DNA of 7,448 bases from Mailhella sp. (GCA_020024815.1 JAHHTE010000098.1:1-7448); one strand, 5' to 3'; positions 1 through 7,137 are shown, counted from the first letter of the stretch. The notes: generated from the letters alone by a model not told the origin. Numbers and translations: made by a program.

Positions 1-53
1 TTTGAGAGGAGAGTTTGAGAGGGGAACTTTTTCAAAAGTTCCCCTCTCAAAAA
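1..53. repeat. Palindromic repeat, left copy (inverted relative to the right copy)
   Basis: Positions 14-31 (TTTGAGAGGGGAACTTTT) and 34-51 are perfect inverted complements, an 18 bp stem with a two-base TC loop. Positions 1-9 (TTTGAGAGG) duplicate the outer part of the left arm at 14-22, so either copy could pair with 43-51. The 53-base unit recurs in opposite orientation at 7174-7226 with two differences. It lies 22 bases past the yedF stop and may mark the 3' end of that transcript. In the minus-strand RNA, however, the U-tract precedes the hairpin and A residues follow it, so it is not a textbook intrinsic terminator. The element begins at the window edge and may extend further left. Confidence 0.85.
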
Positions 54-75
54 AAAATAAAATTACTCCAAAAAA

Positions 76-759
76 TTAAGGACGAATAACTTTATCAGCA
101 GTATCAAGCGTAGTTACAATATCTAACATATTAGTTGTTTCACCAATTTTTTTCTGATCATATAAACCATAATGATTAAGGCAAGCACCACAAACATTAA
201 TTTTTACACCCATTTTTTCTAAACGGCGTAAACTTTCAAGATTTTTCCCTTCTTTTGTTGCCAGGCGAACTCCACCATTTACTAAAATAATTTGCCAAAT
301 ATTAATTTCTGCTAAACTTGCAAGAAAGTTTTCCATAAGCTTAGCTCCTAGTTCGTCATCACCATGCCCTAATAAATCAGTAGAAAGAAAGACCACTGTT
401 TTTGAATGTTCTTTTGTAAAAGCCAAATAATCTTCATAATTTTCAGCTAATTCTTTAAACATAGGAACTTTTGTAAAAATTGAAGTATCTGTAAAAAAAG
501 CAGAACGTTCAAAATGTGGAACTTCACTTTTTACCTCACTACCATTATTTACTAGAGTTAGAATATATTCATGTTCATTATTATTTAAAACATTTGACAC
601 AAGATAATTATTATTTTCTGCAAAACGTGTAATATTTTCCACTGCAGGTGCATTATCCACAATTATTTGAAATTCTTTTGGTTTATTACTTTCAATATAA
701 TCTCTACATTTTATTACAGGCTCTGGACAAGCCAAACCTTTACAATCTATTTTTTGCAT
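76..759 (-). CDS. yedF: YedF-like sulfurtransferase-family protein (TusA domain plus DsrE-like domain)
   Basis: A 227-residue cytoplasmic protein with two parts. Residues 1-70 form a TusA/SirA-type domain with the CPxP motif at 11-14 (CPEP), Cys11 being the expected sulfur- or selenium-carrying residue; a further cysteine is at 6. After a variable linker (about 71-118), residues 119-227 form a DsrE/DsrF-like domain with GHGDDELG at 131-138 and a cysteine pair at 190 and 193 (CGAC). This two-domain arrangement is that of the selenium-metabolism-associated YedF family; its biochemical role is poorly defined, and a part in delivering sulfur or selenium is inferred from the domains. The start is ATG at 757-759, preceded by AAGGGG at 765-770, which overlaps the der stop codon. 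Only nine bases separate the two genes, so translation is probably coupled to der. No selD, selA or selenoprotein gene is visible in the window, so the selenium link rests on family resemblance alone. Confidence 0.88.
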   Translation of the reverse strand: MQKIDCKGLACPEPVIKCRDYIESNKPKEFQIIVDNAPAVENITRFAENNNYLVSNVLNNNEHEYILTLVNNGSEVKSEVPHFERSAFFTDTSIFTKVPMFKELAENYEDYLAFTKEHSKTVVFLSTDLLGHGDDELGAKLMENFLASLAEINIWQIILVNGGVRLATKEGKNLESLRRLEKMGVKINVCGACLNHYGLYDQKKIGETTNMLDIVTTLDTADKVIRP

Positions 760-764
760 AGTAT

Positions 765-770
765 CCCCTT
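765..770 (-). promoter_or_regulatory. yedF ribosome binding site overlapping the der stop codon
   Basis: The minus strand reads TAAGGGGATACTATG. The last two bases of the der stop codon TAA are the first two of the AAGGGG Shine-Dalgarno sequence, five bases before the yedF ATG. A ribosome terminating on der would sit on the yedF start region, which points to translational coupling. Confidence 0.75.
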
Positions 771-2685
771 ACACTTTTTTCTTTCGTAAAGCTTTTTTTA
801 ATGAACGACTTTGTGGAGAATTAGGATTACGCAAAGCAGCTTTTAGCGTTGTACGTCCGCTAGGTTTTGCCTTTGCTTTTCCAGCTGTTGCCTTTTTCTC
901 TTGTTTTTCTTTTTCTTCCTTAGCAGGTTTTTGCTCTATATATTGAGATTGTTCTTTATTTTCAATCCCTTCATTTTTCTTTTTATTATTTACTTTATCG
1001 CTATTTTTTATATGAGAAGATCGTAAATGCACACGCATAGGGGCATGCTCAATAGCAAATAAACGGCGTAAAGACTTTTCTAAATATCGTATATATGATT
1101 CTCCCACTCTATCAGCATCATTCACAAAAAAGACAAAAGTAGGTGGTTCACTTTCTGCTTGTGTCAAATAATAAAATTTAGGACGAACACGACGAACCAC
1201 AGGAGGTTGATGTTTTGTTAATACCAAATCCATAGCCCTATTTAACTGTCCTGTTCCAATACGCACACTACATTCTTCTTTAATTTGCTCTGCCATTGGA
1301 AGAAGCATTTTTAAACCATATCTATTTTTTGCTGATGTTGGCATTACCGGAACATGCTGACAAAAAGATAATGTTTCTGCAAATTGTTTTTGTAATGCAC
1401 GTCTAGCAGAAGCAGGAACTAAATCCATTTTGTTTAATACAATAATAAAAGGAGTTTTTCTCTCATCTAAAAGCTCAATTAATCGTTTGTCTTGAGCTGT
1501 AAGACCTTGTAATGCGTCAATGACTAACAATGTTACATCTGCTTTTGTCGTACTTTTTAAAGAAGAATTAACAGAAAAACGCTCCACAGTATCAGAAATT
1601 TTTGAACGTCGACGAATACCAGCAGTATCAACAAAAATATATATTTTACCTTGCCATAATAAAGGTACGTCAACACTATCTCTTGTTGTTCCTGCAAGAT
1701 CACTTACTATCATACGTTCTTTACCAACAAAAGCATTTAATATAGAAGACTTACCTGCATTAGGACGCCCTAATAAACAAATTTTTAATGGAGTATTTTT
1801 ATTATTTTTTTCTCTTTTTAAAACTGGTAATTCATCAGAGTTTTCACTATCTACAAAATCAACAATTTCTTCTCCTGTTTGAAAATCTTTAGCTGATTTT
1901 AAAAATTCTGCTTCATCAAAATCAATAAGATACTCTTCTTGATTAGCATTTTCAAAATCAAAATCTTCGTCAGAATTATTAGAAAAAACAGAAACATTAG
2001 TTTCATTTTCTTCCATCATACTATTAATTTCTTCTAATTCTTCTTGTTCTAGTTCTTCTCTTTGAGCTTTTTGAGCTGCTTTTTTTGCTTTTTTCTCTAA
2101 AATACTTTCATCTTCTTCCTGTAAACCATTCATAATTTCTTCTTCATCATAATCAGGAAGTTCAGGAAGTAAATCAACAAGTAAATTTTCAAGATAACGG
2201 ATTTGATTTCCATGCTCAGCTGATACTGCAACCATTGAAAAACCTAATACATGGAAATCAGCACACATAATATCTTCTCTTTCCATGCCATCAACTTTAT
2301 TTACTACTAATAAAATAGTTTTACCTAGTTTTCTAATATAATCAGCTACATGCTCATCAAAAGGCATAAGCCCATCACGTCCATCAACAACTAAACAAAT
2401 AGCACAAGCTTCTTGCATAGCCTCTTCTGCTTGACGTAAAATTTCTTTTTCAAAACCTCGAATACCTTCTGGACCATCAGCTACTTGATAATGACTATCG
2501 AGCGTAATTCCACCAGTATCCACTAAAATAAATGGTCTATGATATTTACTTTTAACAATACCTTCCATTCTATCACGAGTAATACCAGCTCTATCATGTG
2601 TAATCGCTCTATTACTACGAATAAGTCTATTAAAAAGGGTAGATTTGCCCACATTAGGACGACCCATTAAAACAATTTTATACAT
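769..2685 (-). CDS. der: Ribosome biogenesis GTPase Der (EngA), extended form
   Basis: Der is a tandem GTPase needed for maturation of the large ribosomal subunit. The first G domain has GRPNVGKS (8-15), the switch threonine near 36, DTGG (56-59), NKVD (129-132) and SAE (155-157). The second has GRPNAGKS (306-313), TT at 333-334, DTAG (353-356), NKMD (418-421) and SAK (451-453). A KH-like domain follows at about 480-558. The protein is 638 residues against roughly 440-500 usual for the family. The excess is a linker at about 178-298 that is very rich in Glu and Asp, with a Lys/Ala-rich patch at 198-208, and an 80-residue tail (559-638) dominated by Lys and Glu that ends in KKALRKKKV. Both G domains appear intact, so activity is expected. 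The start is the ATG at 2683-2685: the upstream in-frame GTG (2689-2691) lies inside the GAGG ribosome binding site and cannot be the start. The gene has its own promoter and is followed by yedF. Confidence 0.96.
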   Translation of the reverse strand: MYKIVLMGRPNVGKSTLFNRLIRSNRAITHDRAGITRDRMEGIVKSKYHRPFILVDTGGITLDSHYQVADGPEGIRGFEKEILRQAEEAMQEACAICLVVDGRDGLMPFDEHVADYIRKLGKTILLVVNKVDGMEREDIMCADFHVLGFSMVAVSAEHGNQIRYLENLLVDLLPELPDYDEEEIMNGLQEEDESILEKKAKKAAQKAQREELEQEELEEINSMMEENETNVSVFSNNSDEDFDFENANQEEYLIDFDEAEFLKSAKDFQTGEEIVDFVDSENSDELPVLKREKNNKNTPLKICLLGRPNAGKSSILNAFVGKERMIVSDLAGTTRDSVDVPLLWQGKIYIFVDTAGIRRRSKISDTVERFSVNSSLKSTTKADVTLLVIDALQGLTAQDKRLIELLDERKTPFIIVLNKMDLVPASARRALQKQFAETLSFCQHVPVMPTSAKNRYGLKMLLPMAEQIKEECSVRIGTGQLNRAMDLVLTKHQPPVVRRVRPKFYYLTQAESEPPTFVFFVNDADRVGESYIRYLEKSLRRLFAIEHAPMRVHLRSSHIKNSDKVNNKKKNEGIENKEQSQYIEQKPAKEEKEKQEKKATAGKAKAKPSGRTTLKAALRNPNSPQSRSLKKALRKKKV

Positions 2686-2688
2686 AAA

Positions 2689-2694
2689 CACCTC
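2689..2694 (-). promoter_or_regulatory. der ribosome binding site (decides the start)
   Basis: The minus strand reads GAGGTGTTTATG. GAGG lies five bases before ATG 2683-2685, which is good spacing. The alternative GTG start two codons upstream overlaps the Shine-Dalgarno sequence itself, so the ATG is preferred. Confidence 0.8.
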
Positions 2695-2730
2695 ATTTTT
2701 TGGGGGTGATAAAAAATACTATAATTAATA

Positions 2731-2759
2731 AGTATATGTTTTTTTACTTAGTTTGTCCA
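2731..2759 (-). promoter_or_regulatory. Sigma-70-type promoter for der-yedF
   Basis: On the minus strand TGGACA (2754-2759) and TATACT (2731-2736) are separated by exactly 17 bases; each matches the consensus at five of six positions. The expected transcription start near 2724 gives a leader of about 40 bases before der. The promoter sits just downstream of a strong terminator, consistent with a separate der-yedF unit. Short arms ATACT and AGTAT (2716-2720 and 2731-2735) form a weak dyad over the -10 region that I do not consider a supported operator. Confidence 0.65.
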
Positions 2760-2777
2760 ATCAATAGTTTAGCCATT

Positions 2778-2805
2778 AAAAAAGGGGATTTATTTTCCCC
2801 TTTTT
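2778..2805 (-). terminator. Intrinsic terminator after the LTA-synthase-like gene
   Basis: Arms at 2779-2787 and 2797-2805 form a perfect 9 bp stem with a nine-base loop. On the minus strand it reads AAAAAGGGG, loop, CCCCTTTTTT, so a GC core is followed directly by a U-run. It begins one base after the stop codon of the LTA-synthase-like gene. The A/T symmetry also gives a U-run on the plus strand, so it could act in both directions. Confidence 0.88.
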
Positions 2806-2806
2806 A

Positions 2807-4972
2807 TTATTGTTTTTTATTATGTAAAAATAAGTATTTTGAAGTATAATAATAATCTTTTGCTAATTGTTGCAATTCTTTTGCTATTTCAGGATATTGT
2901 GATATTACGTTTTTATTATCATCTATACTAATATCACGCAAAACATCTTTTGCACCATCATTAGCTAATGAAGAAGAATAAGCAAAATTATCTTTTAAAA
3001 GTAACCCCTCACCTTCTGAAACAGCAATATATACATGATTATTCAATTTATTATCTAAAACTTTATTAAACACATAATCTGTTTTTCCATTTTCTTCTAT
3101 TTTTATAAATTCACGAGGAATAAACATATTATCTTCTGTTTTTTGTAACATTGGTTGCCCTAATGTTGTATTTTTATAAGGTATTCCCATCATATCAGCA
3201 AGAGTTGGATAAATATCTTTTTGTGAATGAAGAGCTGGATTTATCCCTGCTTTGACATATTTAGGACTATGAATAAAAAAAGGTGTATGCCAAAAATGTA
3301 ACCAAGAAGTTAGATAAGAATCATTCATAGTGGTATTAAATTCTACTGTTCCATGATCACCAAAAAGAATAAAAACAGTATCTTCATACCAATCTGTTTT
3401 TTTAGCTCGTTCAAAGAAACGTTGCACAGCATAATCTACAAATCGTAATGCTTGATATTCTGCTGCATTAGAAAAACCCCATGCTTTTAATACTTCTGCA
3501 CTTGGTTCTGGTGCTAACTGAAAATATTCCCTATCTTCTGGAATTGTAAAAGGTCTATGATAGCCAGCTGTTTGAATAAAAGCAATAAATGGTTTTTTAC
3601 TTTGACTTAATACATCAACACTTTCACGCAATAACGCAAGATCAGAAATACCCCATACATCAGTATTAGGAGCCTTCCAATAGCTATCTTCTAATATATG
3701 CAATCCATCAATATTATTTTGAAAAATACCACGAATATTCGCCCAGTTTGCATTTCCCCCAATCATATAATATTTTTCATAATTTTTAAATTCATTAAAA
3801 ATTATTTGTTGATCTACCATGTTAGGATTTCGTGAGGTTGCCGTTGCACTAAAATTAACATCAGGAATTCCTGTCAAAGTTGACATAATTCCACGAGCTG
3901 TTGTACGAGAATTAGCATAAAAATTAGGATAATACAAAGAATCTGCAAGCATTTTTTCTGCAAAAGGTGTTGGATCAATATCATATCCTTCAGAATATTT
4001 TGTATGATCTTCAAAACCTTTTTTAGAACCTGTACCATGTGGCAAACTTGCTTTTGGTGTTGTCCAAGATTCCATCATTATAACAACAATATTTAGTGGT
4101 TTCTTAGAATTATCTTCTGCATAGGTTCTAGTAAAGTCCATACTTTTATTTGTACTAGGAGATTGTAAAAGTTTTGCCATACGTGGATATGCTTCTTCTG
4201 CGAATTTCTTATCTGGAATAATAAATGCAGCAGCATCAATAGTATCATATAAATTTTGGATAGGATTTATAGCAATAAGAGAAATATTTTTATCTGTACT
4301 TAAATATGCATTACTCCAACGTAAAGGGAAAAAACTTGAACTAATTTGCCCCATTCCTACAATAACTAAAACAAAAATTGCAATAAAACGCAAAGTAATA
4401 GCTGTTGAAACGCAAGCACAAGTTTCCACTGTTCGAATATTTTTCTTACGTTTAATCTTTCTTGGAATTCTATTTCTTAATATTCTATTCCAAAAAAGAA
4501 AATATCCCATAAGAACAATTAAAAAAATAAGCCCTATCCAAACAACTGGATATGATTGCCAAACCATTGTAAAACCAATATCTGCTTCTTTCAATAAATC
4601 TAATAACGTTAAATCAACACGTTGATTTAAATAAAAATATACTCCAAAATCAACAACATACACACAAAGCATAAAAGCAAAGACTAATGTTTGCCATAAG
4701 CATATCAAATAACGAAAAATACGACTATTAACTAATAATCTTTCAAAAGGTGGAATAATTAAACAAATAGAAGTAATAAGTGTAAGAAAAACAACTTGGC
4801 GTGCATCAAATTTTAAACCAATATAAAGTGCAGTAAAAATAGCATCATGATCAGTTATAAAAGGATATACAAAATAAAAAAGCCCAAGCCTAAACGCAAA
4901 AAAAATGATTAAATGCGTAAAAAACAAAAAAGCCAATGTAGGCAAGGGAGATAACATTTGGACAATTTTCAT
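2807..4972 (-). CDS. LTA-synthase-family membrane enzyme (alkaline phosphatase/sulfatase fold)
   Basis: A 721-residue inner-membrane protein with about five N-terminal membrane segments (roughly 10-36, 58-75, 88-112, 141-161, 194-214). A strongly basic stretch at 162-182 is presumably cytoplasmic, and the large catalytic domain (about 293-680) lies outside the membrane. Visible active-site elements of the family are MMESW (Glu301 as metal ligand), RTTARG with Thr357 or Thr358 as the likely nucleophile, His472 in AGYHRPF, and FGDHG with Asp539 and His540. Relatives transfer phosphoglycerol or phosphoethanolamine headgroups from phospholipids to cell-surface polymers. In a Gram-negative cell the acceptor would more likely be lipopolysaccharide or a periplasmic glycan than lipoteichoic acid, but the sequence does not settle this. 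The start is ATG at 4970-4972, with AGG at 4981-4983 eight bases upstream. An in-frame TTG two codons earlier would sit only two bases from that AGG. The gene begins 12 bases after recR stops and is closed by the terminator at 2778-2805. Confidence 0.9.
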   Translation of the reverse strand: MKIVQMLSPLPTLAFLFFTHLIIFFAFRLGLFYFVYPFITDHDAIFTALYIGLKFDARQVVFLTLITSICLIIPPFERLLVNSRIFRYLICLWQTLVFAFMLCVYVVDFGVYFYLNQRVDLTLLDLLKEADIGFTMVWQSYPVVWIGLIFLIVLMGYFLFWNRILRNRIPRKIKRKKNIRTVETCACVSTAITLRFIAIFVLVIVGMGQISSSFFPLRWSNAYLSTDKNISLIAINPIQNLYDTIDAAAFIIPDKKFAEEAYPRMAKLLQSPSTNKSMDFTRTYAEDNSKKPLNIVVIMMESWTTPKASLPHGTGSKKGFEDHTKYSEGYDIDPTPFAEKMLADSLYYPNFYANSRTTARGIMSTLTGIPDVNFSATATSRNPNMVDQQIIFNEFKNYEKYYMIGGNANWANIRGIFQNNIDGLHILEDSYWKAPNTDVWGISDLALLRESVDVLSQSKKPFIAFIQTAGYHRPFTIPEDREYFQLAPEPSAEVLKAWGFSNAAEYQALRFVDYAVQRFFERAKKTDWYEDTVFILFGDHGTVEFNTTMNDSYLTSWLHFWHTPFFIHSPKYVKAGINPALHSQKDIYPTLADMMGIPYKNTTLGQPMLQKTEDNMFIPREFIKIEENGKTDYVFNKVLDNKLNNHVYIAVSEGEGLLLKDNFAYSSSLANDGAKDVLRDISIDDNKNVISQYPEIAKELQQLAKDYYYTSKYLFLHNKKQ

Positions 4973-4980
4973 AAGCAAAA

Positions 4981-4983
4981 CCT
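4981..4983 (-). promoter_or_regulatory. Ribosome binding site deciding the start of the LTA-synthase-like gene
   Basis: The minus strand reads TAGGTTTTGCTTATG. The short AGG core is eight bases from ATG 4970-4972 but only two from the upstream TTG at 4976-4978, so the ATG is favoured. The site is weak, and ribosomes arriving from recR, whose stop codon is adjacent, may help initiation. Confidence 0.55.
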
Positions 4984-4984
4984 A

Positions 4985-5590
4985 TTATAATTCTTGTCGA
5001 TATTGTAATGATTGTTTAAGGGTTTCTTTATCCATAAATTTTACTTCAGCTCCTAAAGGAATACCTTGAGCTAAACGTGTTACTTTTATTTGTGGAAAAC
5101 GAGCTGTAATTTTTTCTTTCATAAAAACAGCTGTTGCCTCTGCTTCTGCTGTTGCACCTAAGGCAAGAACAACTTCTTTTATTTCTCCCTTATCAAGTCG
5201 TTGCATAAGTTTCTCTATTTCAAGATATTCACTTGAACGGCTATCTAATGGAGATAAAAGCCCACCTAAAATAAAGTATTTTCCCTTAAAAAATCCCCCC
5301 TCCTCAAGAGTTAGCATACTATCCCATTCTGATACAAGACAAAGAATTTCATTAGAACGCATTAGATCAGAACAAATAGTACAAGGATCAACATCTGATA
5401 ATGCCCCACATTCATTGCATAAATGCAAATTACTACGCAATTCATAAATATTTTTACCAAGACGCATTGTTTCTGCCTCTGGCCATTTAAGAAGTGTCAT
5501 AGCTACACGCATAGCAGATTTAGGTCCAAGACCTGGAAATTTTGCAATTTGATCAACTAATATTTTTAATGGTTCTGGAATTCTTTGCAT
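4985..5590 (-). CDS. recR: Recombination mediator protein RecR
   Basis: A cytoplasmic DNA-binding protein of the RecFOR pathway that helps load RecA at gaps covered by single-strand-binding protein. At 201 residues it has the normal family length. In order: a helix-hairpin-helix region (about 14-32, FPGLGPKSA), a four-cysteine zinc finger (Cys58, Cys61, Cys70, Cys73), a Toprim domain (about 81-175) with LGGLLSPLD at 108-116 and the acidic segment AEAEATA near 148-154, and the characteristic end with TRLAQGIPLG (171-180). In many bacteria this last loop reads ARGLPVGG, so the version here is slightly diverged but recognisable. The start is ATG 5588-5590 with AAGGG at 5596-5600, five bases upstream. 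The usual partners dnaX and ybaB are not next to it; instead it sits between two envelope genes and is probably cotranscribed with the downstream LTA-synthase-like gene. Confidence 0.97.
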   Translation of the reverse strand: MQRIPEPLKILVDQIAKFPGLGPKSAMRVAMTLLKWPEAETMRLGKNIYELRSNLHLCNECGALSDVDPCTICSDLMRSNEILCLVSEWDSMLTLEEGGFFKGKYFILGGLLSPLDSRSSEYLEIEKLMQRLDKGEIKEVVLALGATAEAEATAVFMKEKITARFPQIKVTRLAQGIPLGAEVKFMDKETLKQSLQYRQEL

Positions 5591-5612
5591 AATAACCCTT
5601 TTCTTTTTGTAA

Positions 5613-5628
5613 ATAAGATTTTCTTATA
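5613..5628 (-). promoter_or_regulatory. Possible -10 element for recR with overlapping dyad
   Basis: The 96-base spacer between csd4 and recR is very AT-rich. On the minus strand TATAAG (5623-5628) could be a -10 box about 33 bases before the recR start, but no convincing -35 is present at 16-18 bases. A perfect 6 bp dyad, ATAAGA-TTT-TCTTAT (5613-5627), overlaps it and could be an operator or chance in AT-rich DNA. A weak 5 bp hairpin at 5647-5661 after the csd4 stop is too short to count as a terminator, so read-through from csd4 into recR is possible. Confidence 0.25.
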
Positions 5629-5686
5629 TCACAAAAAATATATCTATCCTTAACTAAAGGAATTTTTATAACATATAAAAATAAAT

Positions 5687-7060
5687 CTATTTTATACCTA
5701 AAGGAGAAAATAATTCTTTTTCTTTTGTATTAGAATATTCTAAAACAAAAGTTCCAACATATTTTTTCCCTTTATAAACTTCTAAACGAAATTGTGAGCC
5801 ATTTTTATCAAGAGAAAAACGAGATTGAAAATCTTTTTTATAAATTTTTATCCCACTTTCATCACCACGAGGACCATCACCCACAACTGCCCCAATGGCA
5901 TTTAATCTATATCCTTCTTGTGGAATTAATTTAGCGTATTCTTCTGCATACAAAATATCACCAAATTTTGCTGCAACAATTTTACCATCAAGTTCTATTT
6001 CCATAGTTTCAAGAGAAGTATCAAGTTCAACCCATTCCACATTAAAATTTGTTAAACGATTATTCCCATAATGAACTTGCATTGTATTTTGTTTTGCAAT
6101 AGCTGTCAAAATAGGGCTATTTCCATGTACTTCATAGTCTTTTTCCATAGGAAAAACACCAACTTGTGGTCTACGAATATCTTCCAAAGGTAAAACAAGT
6201 CTATTATTCATAAAACCTAAATAAATATTTGACGATAATGTCTTTTTTATACTTTTTGTATCAAGTTCAAAGTCCCTTTCATATTCAATCCCCACATGAC
6301 GGAAAAAAACTTCAATAGCTTGCAAATGATAATAAACACGTTCAGGAACATTTAAATTTTTACTTGCCTCAATACCAAAAGCTGGCTTTCCTTGTCCAAT
6401 TGCAAACCAAGTAAGGGTTTTTTCCATTTCTTTATCACCCTTAGCTGTGTCAGTATTATGCAAATTAAAACTATGTGATTTATGTAATAAATTTGCTTGC
6501 ACATGCGTAGCAACTTTTCTACCTATTTCCCCCAACTCACTATATTTTGGAGAATTACATTGTTCTTGGTCAATAATAATAGAATTTCCCCAACGTTTTG
6601 GATTTTTTAATTCAGAAATATATTGAGGGCTATAAAAACCACTACCATCATGTAAATTTAAAATAAGATCAACTTCAGGAGAACGCACCATTTCTTGCAC
6701 TTTACGAACAGTTGCAAAATCAGGGTCTTTTTCATCTAATTTTGCAAATTTTCTATTCATATCTCCATAAGAACCACGATTTCTATCTATTATTGATAAA
6801 AAATTCAAATTTGGAATAATAGTTACATAACCATTTTTAAAACAATAATGTGTACCAATCAATGCTGCTGCATTAAAACCACCTGGTTCATCTCCTTGAA
6901 TTCCCCCAATAATAAGAATATGTGGAACAGTATCTATTGATGTATTTTCGTTATGTGAACCTAATTGTAAAACTGTATAATCAAGAGGAGAAGCATAGGT
7001 TTTGGCAACAAATAAAAACATTGCACAAATAACTAAAAAAAACAAAAATACTTTTTTCAT
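5687..7060 (-). CDS. Csd4/Pgp1-like periplasmic D,L-carboxypeptidase (M14-type, cell shape)
   Basis: A 457-residue exported protein. Residues 1-23 look like a Sec signal peptide: MKK, a hydrophobic core at 4-19, and a likely signal-peptidase I cut after TYA (Ala23/Ser24). The mature part begins with an M14-type zinc carboxypeptidase domain: GGIQGDEPGG at 52-61 provides Gln55 and Glu58, LNLHDGS at 135-141 provides His137, and FGIEASKN at 228-235 provides Glu231 as the probable general base. Arg95 and Arg103 lie where substrate-carboxylate contacts are expected. Each position is nine higher than the Helicobacter pylori Csd4 residues as I recall them (Gln46, Glu49, His128, Glu222), a strong family match. 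The region beyond about 260 should be the beta-rich accessory domains. Csd4 and Campylobacter Pgp1 trim muropeptide tripeptides to dipeptides and are needed for helical shape, so a role in cell curvature is a fair inference. The start is ATG 7058-7060 with AAGGAAGG at 7064-7071. A promoter candidate is at 7094-7122. Confidence 0.88.
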   Translation of the reverse strand: MKKVFLFFLVICAMFLFVAKTYASPLDYTVLQLGSHNENTSIDTVPHILIIGGIQGDEPGGFNAAALIGTHYCFKNGYVTIIPNLNFLSIIDRNRGSYGDMNRKFAKLDEKDPDFATVRKVQEMVRSPEVDLILNLHDGSGFYSPQYISELKNPKRWGNSIIIDQEQCNSPKYSELGEIGRKVATHVQANLLHKSHSFNLHNTDTAKGDKEMEKTLTWFAIGQGKPAFGIEASKNLNVPERVYYHLQAIEVFFRHVGIEYERDFELDTKSIKKTLSSNIYLGFMNNRLVLPLEDIRRPQVGVFPMEKDYEVHGNSPILTAIAKQNTMQVHYGNNRLTNFNVEWVELDTSLETMEIELDGKIVAAKFGDILYAEEYAKLIPQEGYRLNAIGAVVGDGPRGDESGIKIYKKDFQSRFSLDKNGSQFRLEVYKGKKYVGTFVLEYSNTKEKELFSPLGIK

Positions 7061-7093
7061 ATTCCTTCCTTTTATCTCAAAACTAAAGCAAAT

Positions 7094-7122
7094 ATTTTAC
7101 GCTTTAAAAGAATAAAGAGCAA
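7094..7122 (-). promoter_or_regulatory. Candidate promoter of the csd4-like gene
   Basis: On the minus strand TTGCTC (7117-7122) and TAAAAT (7094-7099) are 17 bases apart. The -10 matches consensus at five of six positions; the -35 keeps only the TTG core. The implied leader is about 27 bases, enough to contain the AAGGAAGG ribosome binding site. Confidence 0.5.
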
Positions 7123-7137
7123 GTTTTAGATACTTCC

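Noticed and set aside
1..53. Calling the left repeat a standard intrinsic terminator for yedF
   Set aside because: In the minus-strand RNA the U-tract lies before the stem and AAACUC follows it, so the required U-run after the hairpin is missing. It is reported as a repeat that may still mark a transcript end.
1520..1882. Plus-strand open frame of 120 codons
   Set aside because: It lies entirely antisense inside der, across the linker and the start of the second G domain, whose conserved motifs are coded on the minus strand. Nothing in its translation resembles a known protein.
2080..2105. Runs of six and seven A residues in the der linker as a phase-variation or slippage switch
   Set aside because: Such runs are expected in Lys-rich AT-rich coding sequence, der is normally essential, and the frame is intact on both sides.
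5647..5661. Hairpin TCCTT-AACTA-AAGGA after the csd4-like gene as a terminator
   Set aside because: The stem is only 5 bp with little GC and the T-run starts several bases too late.
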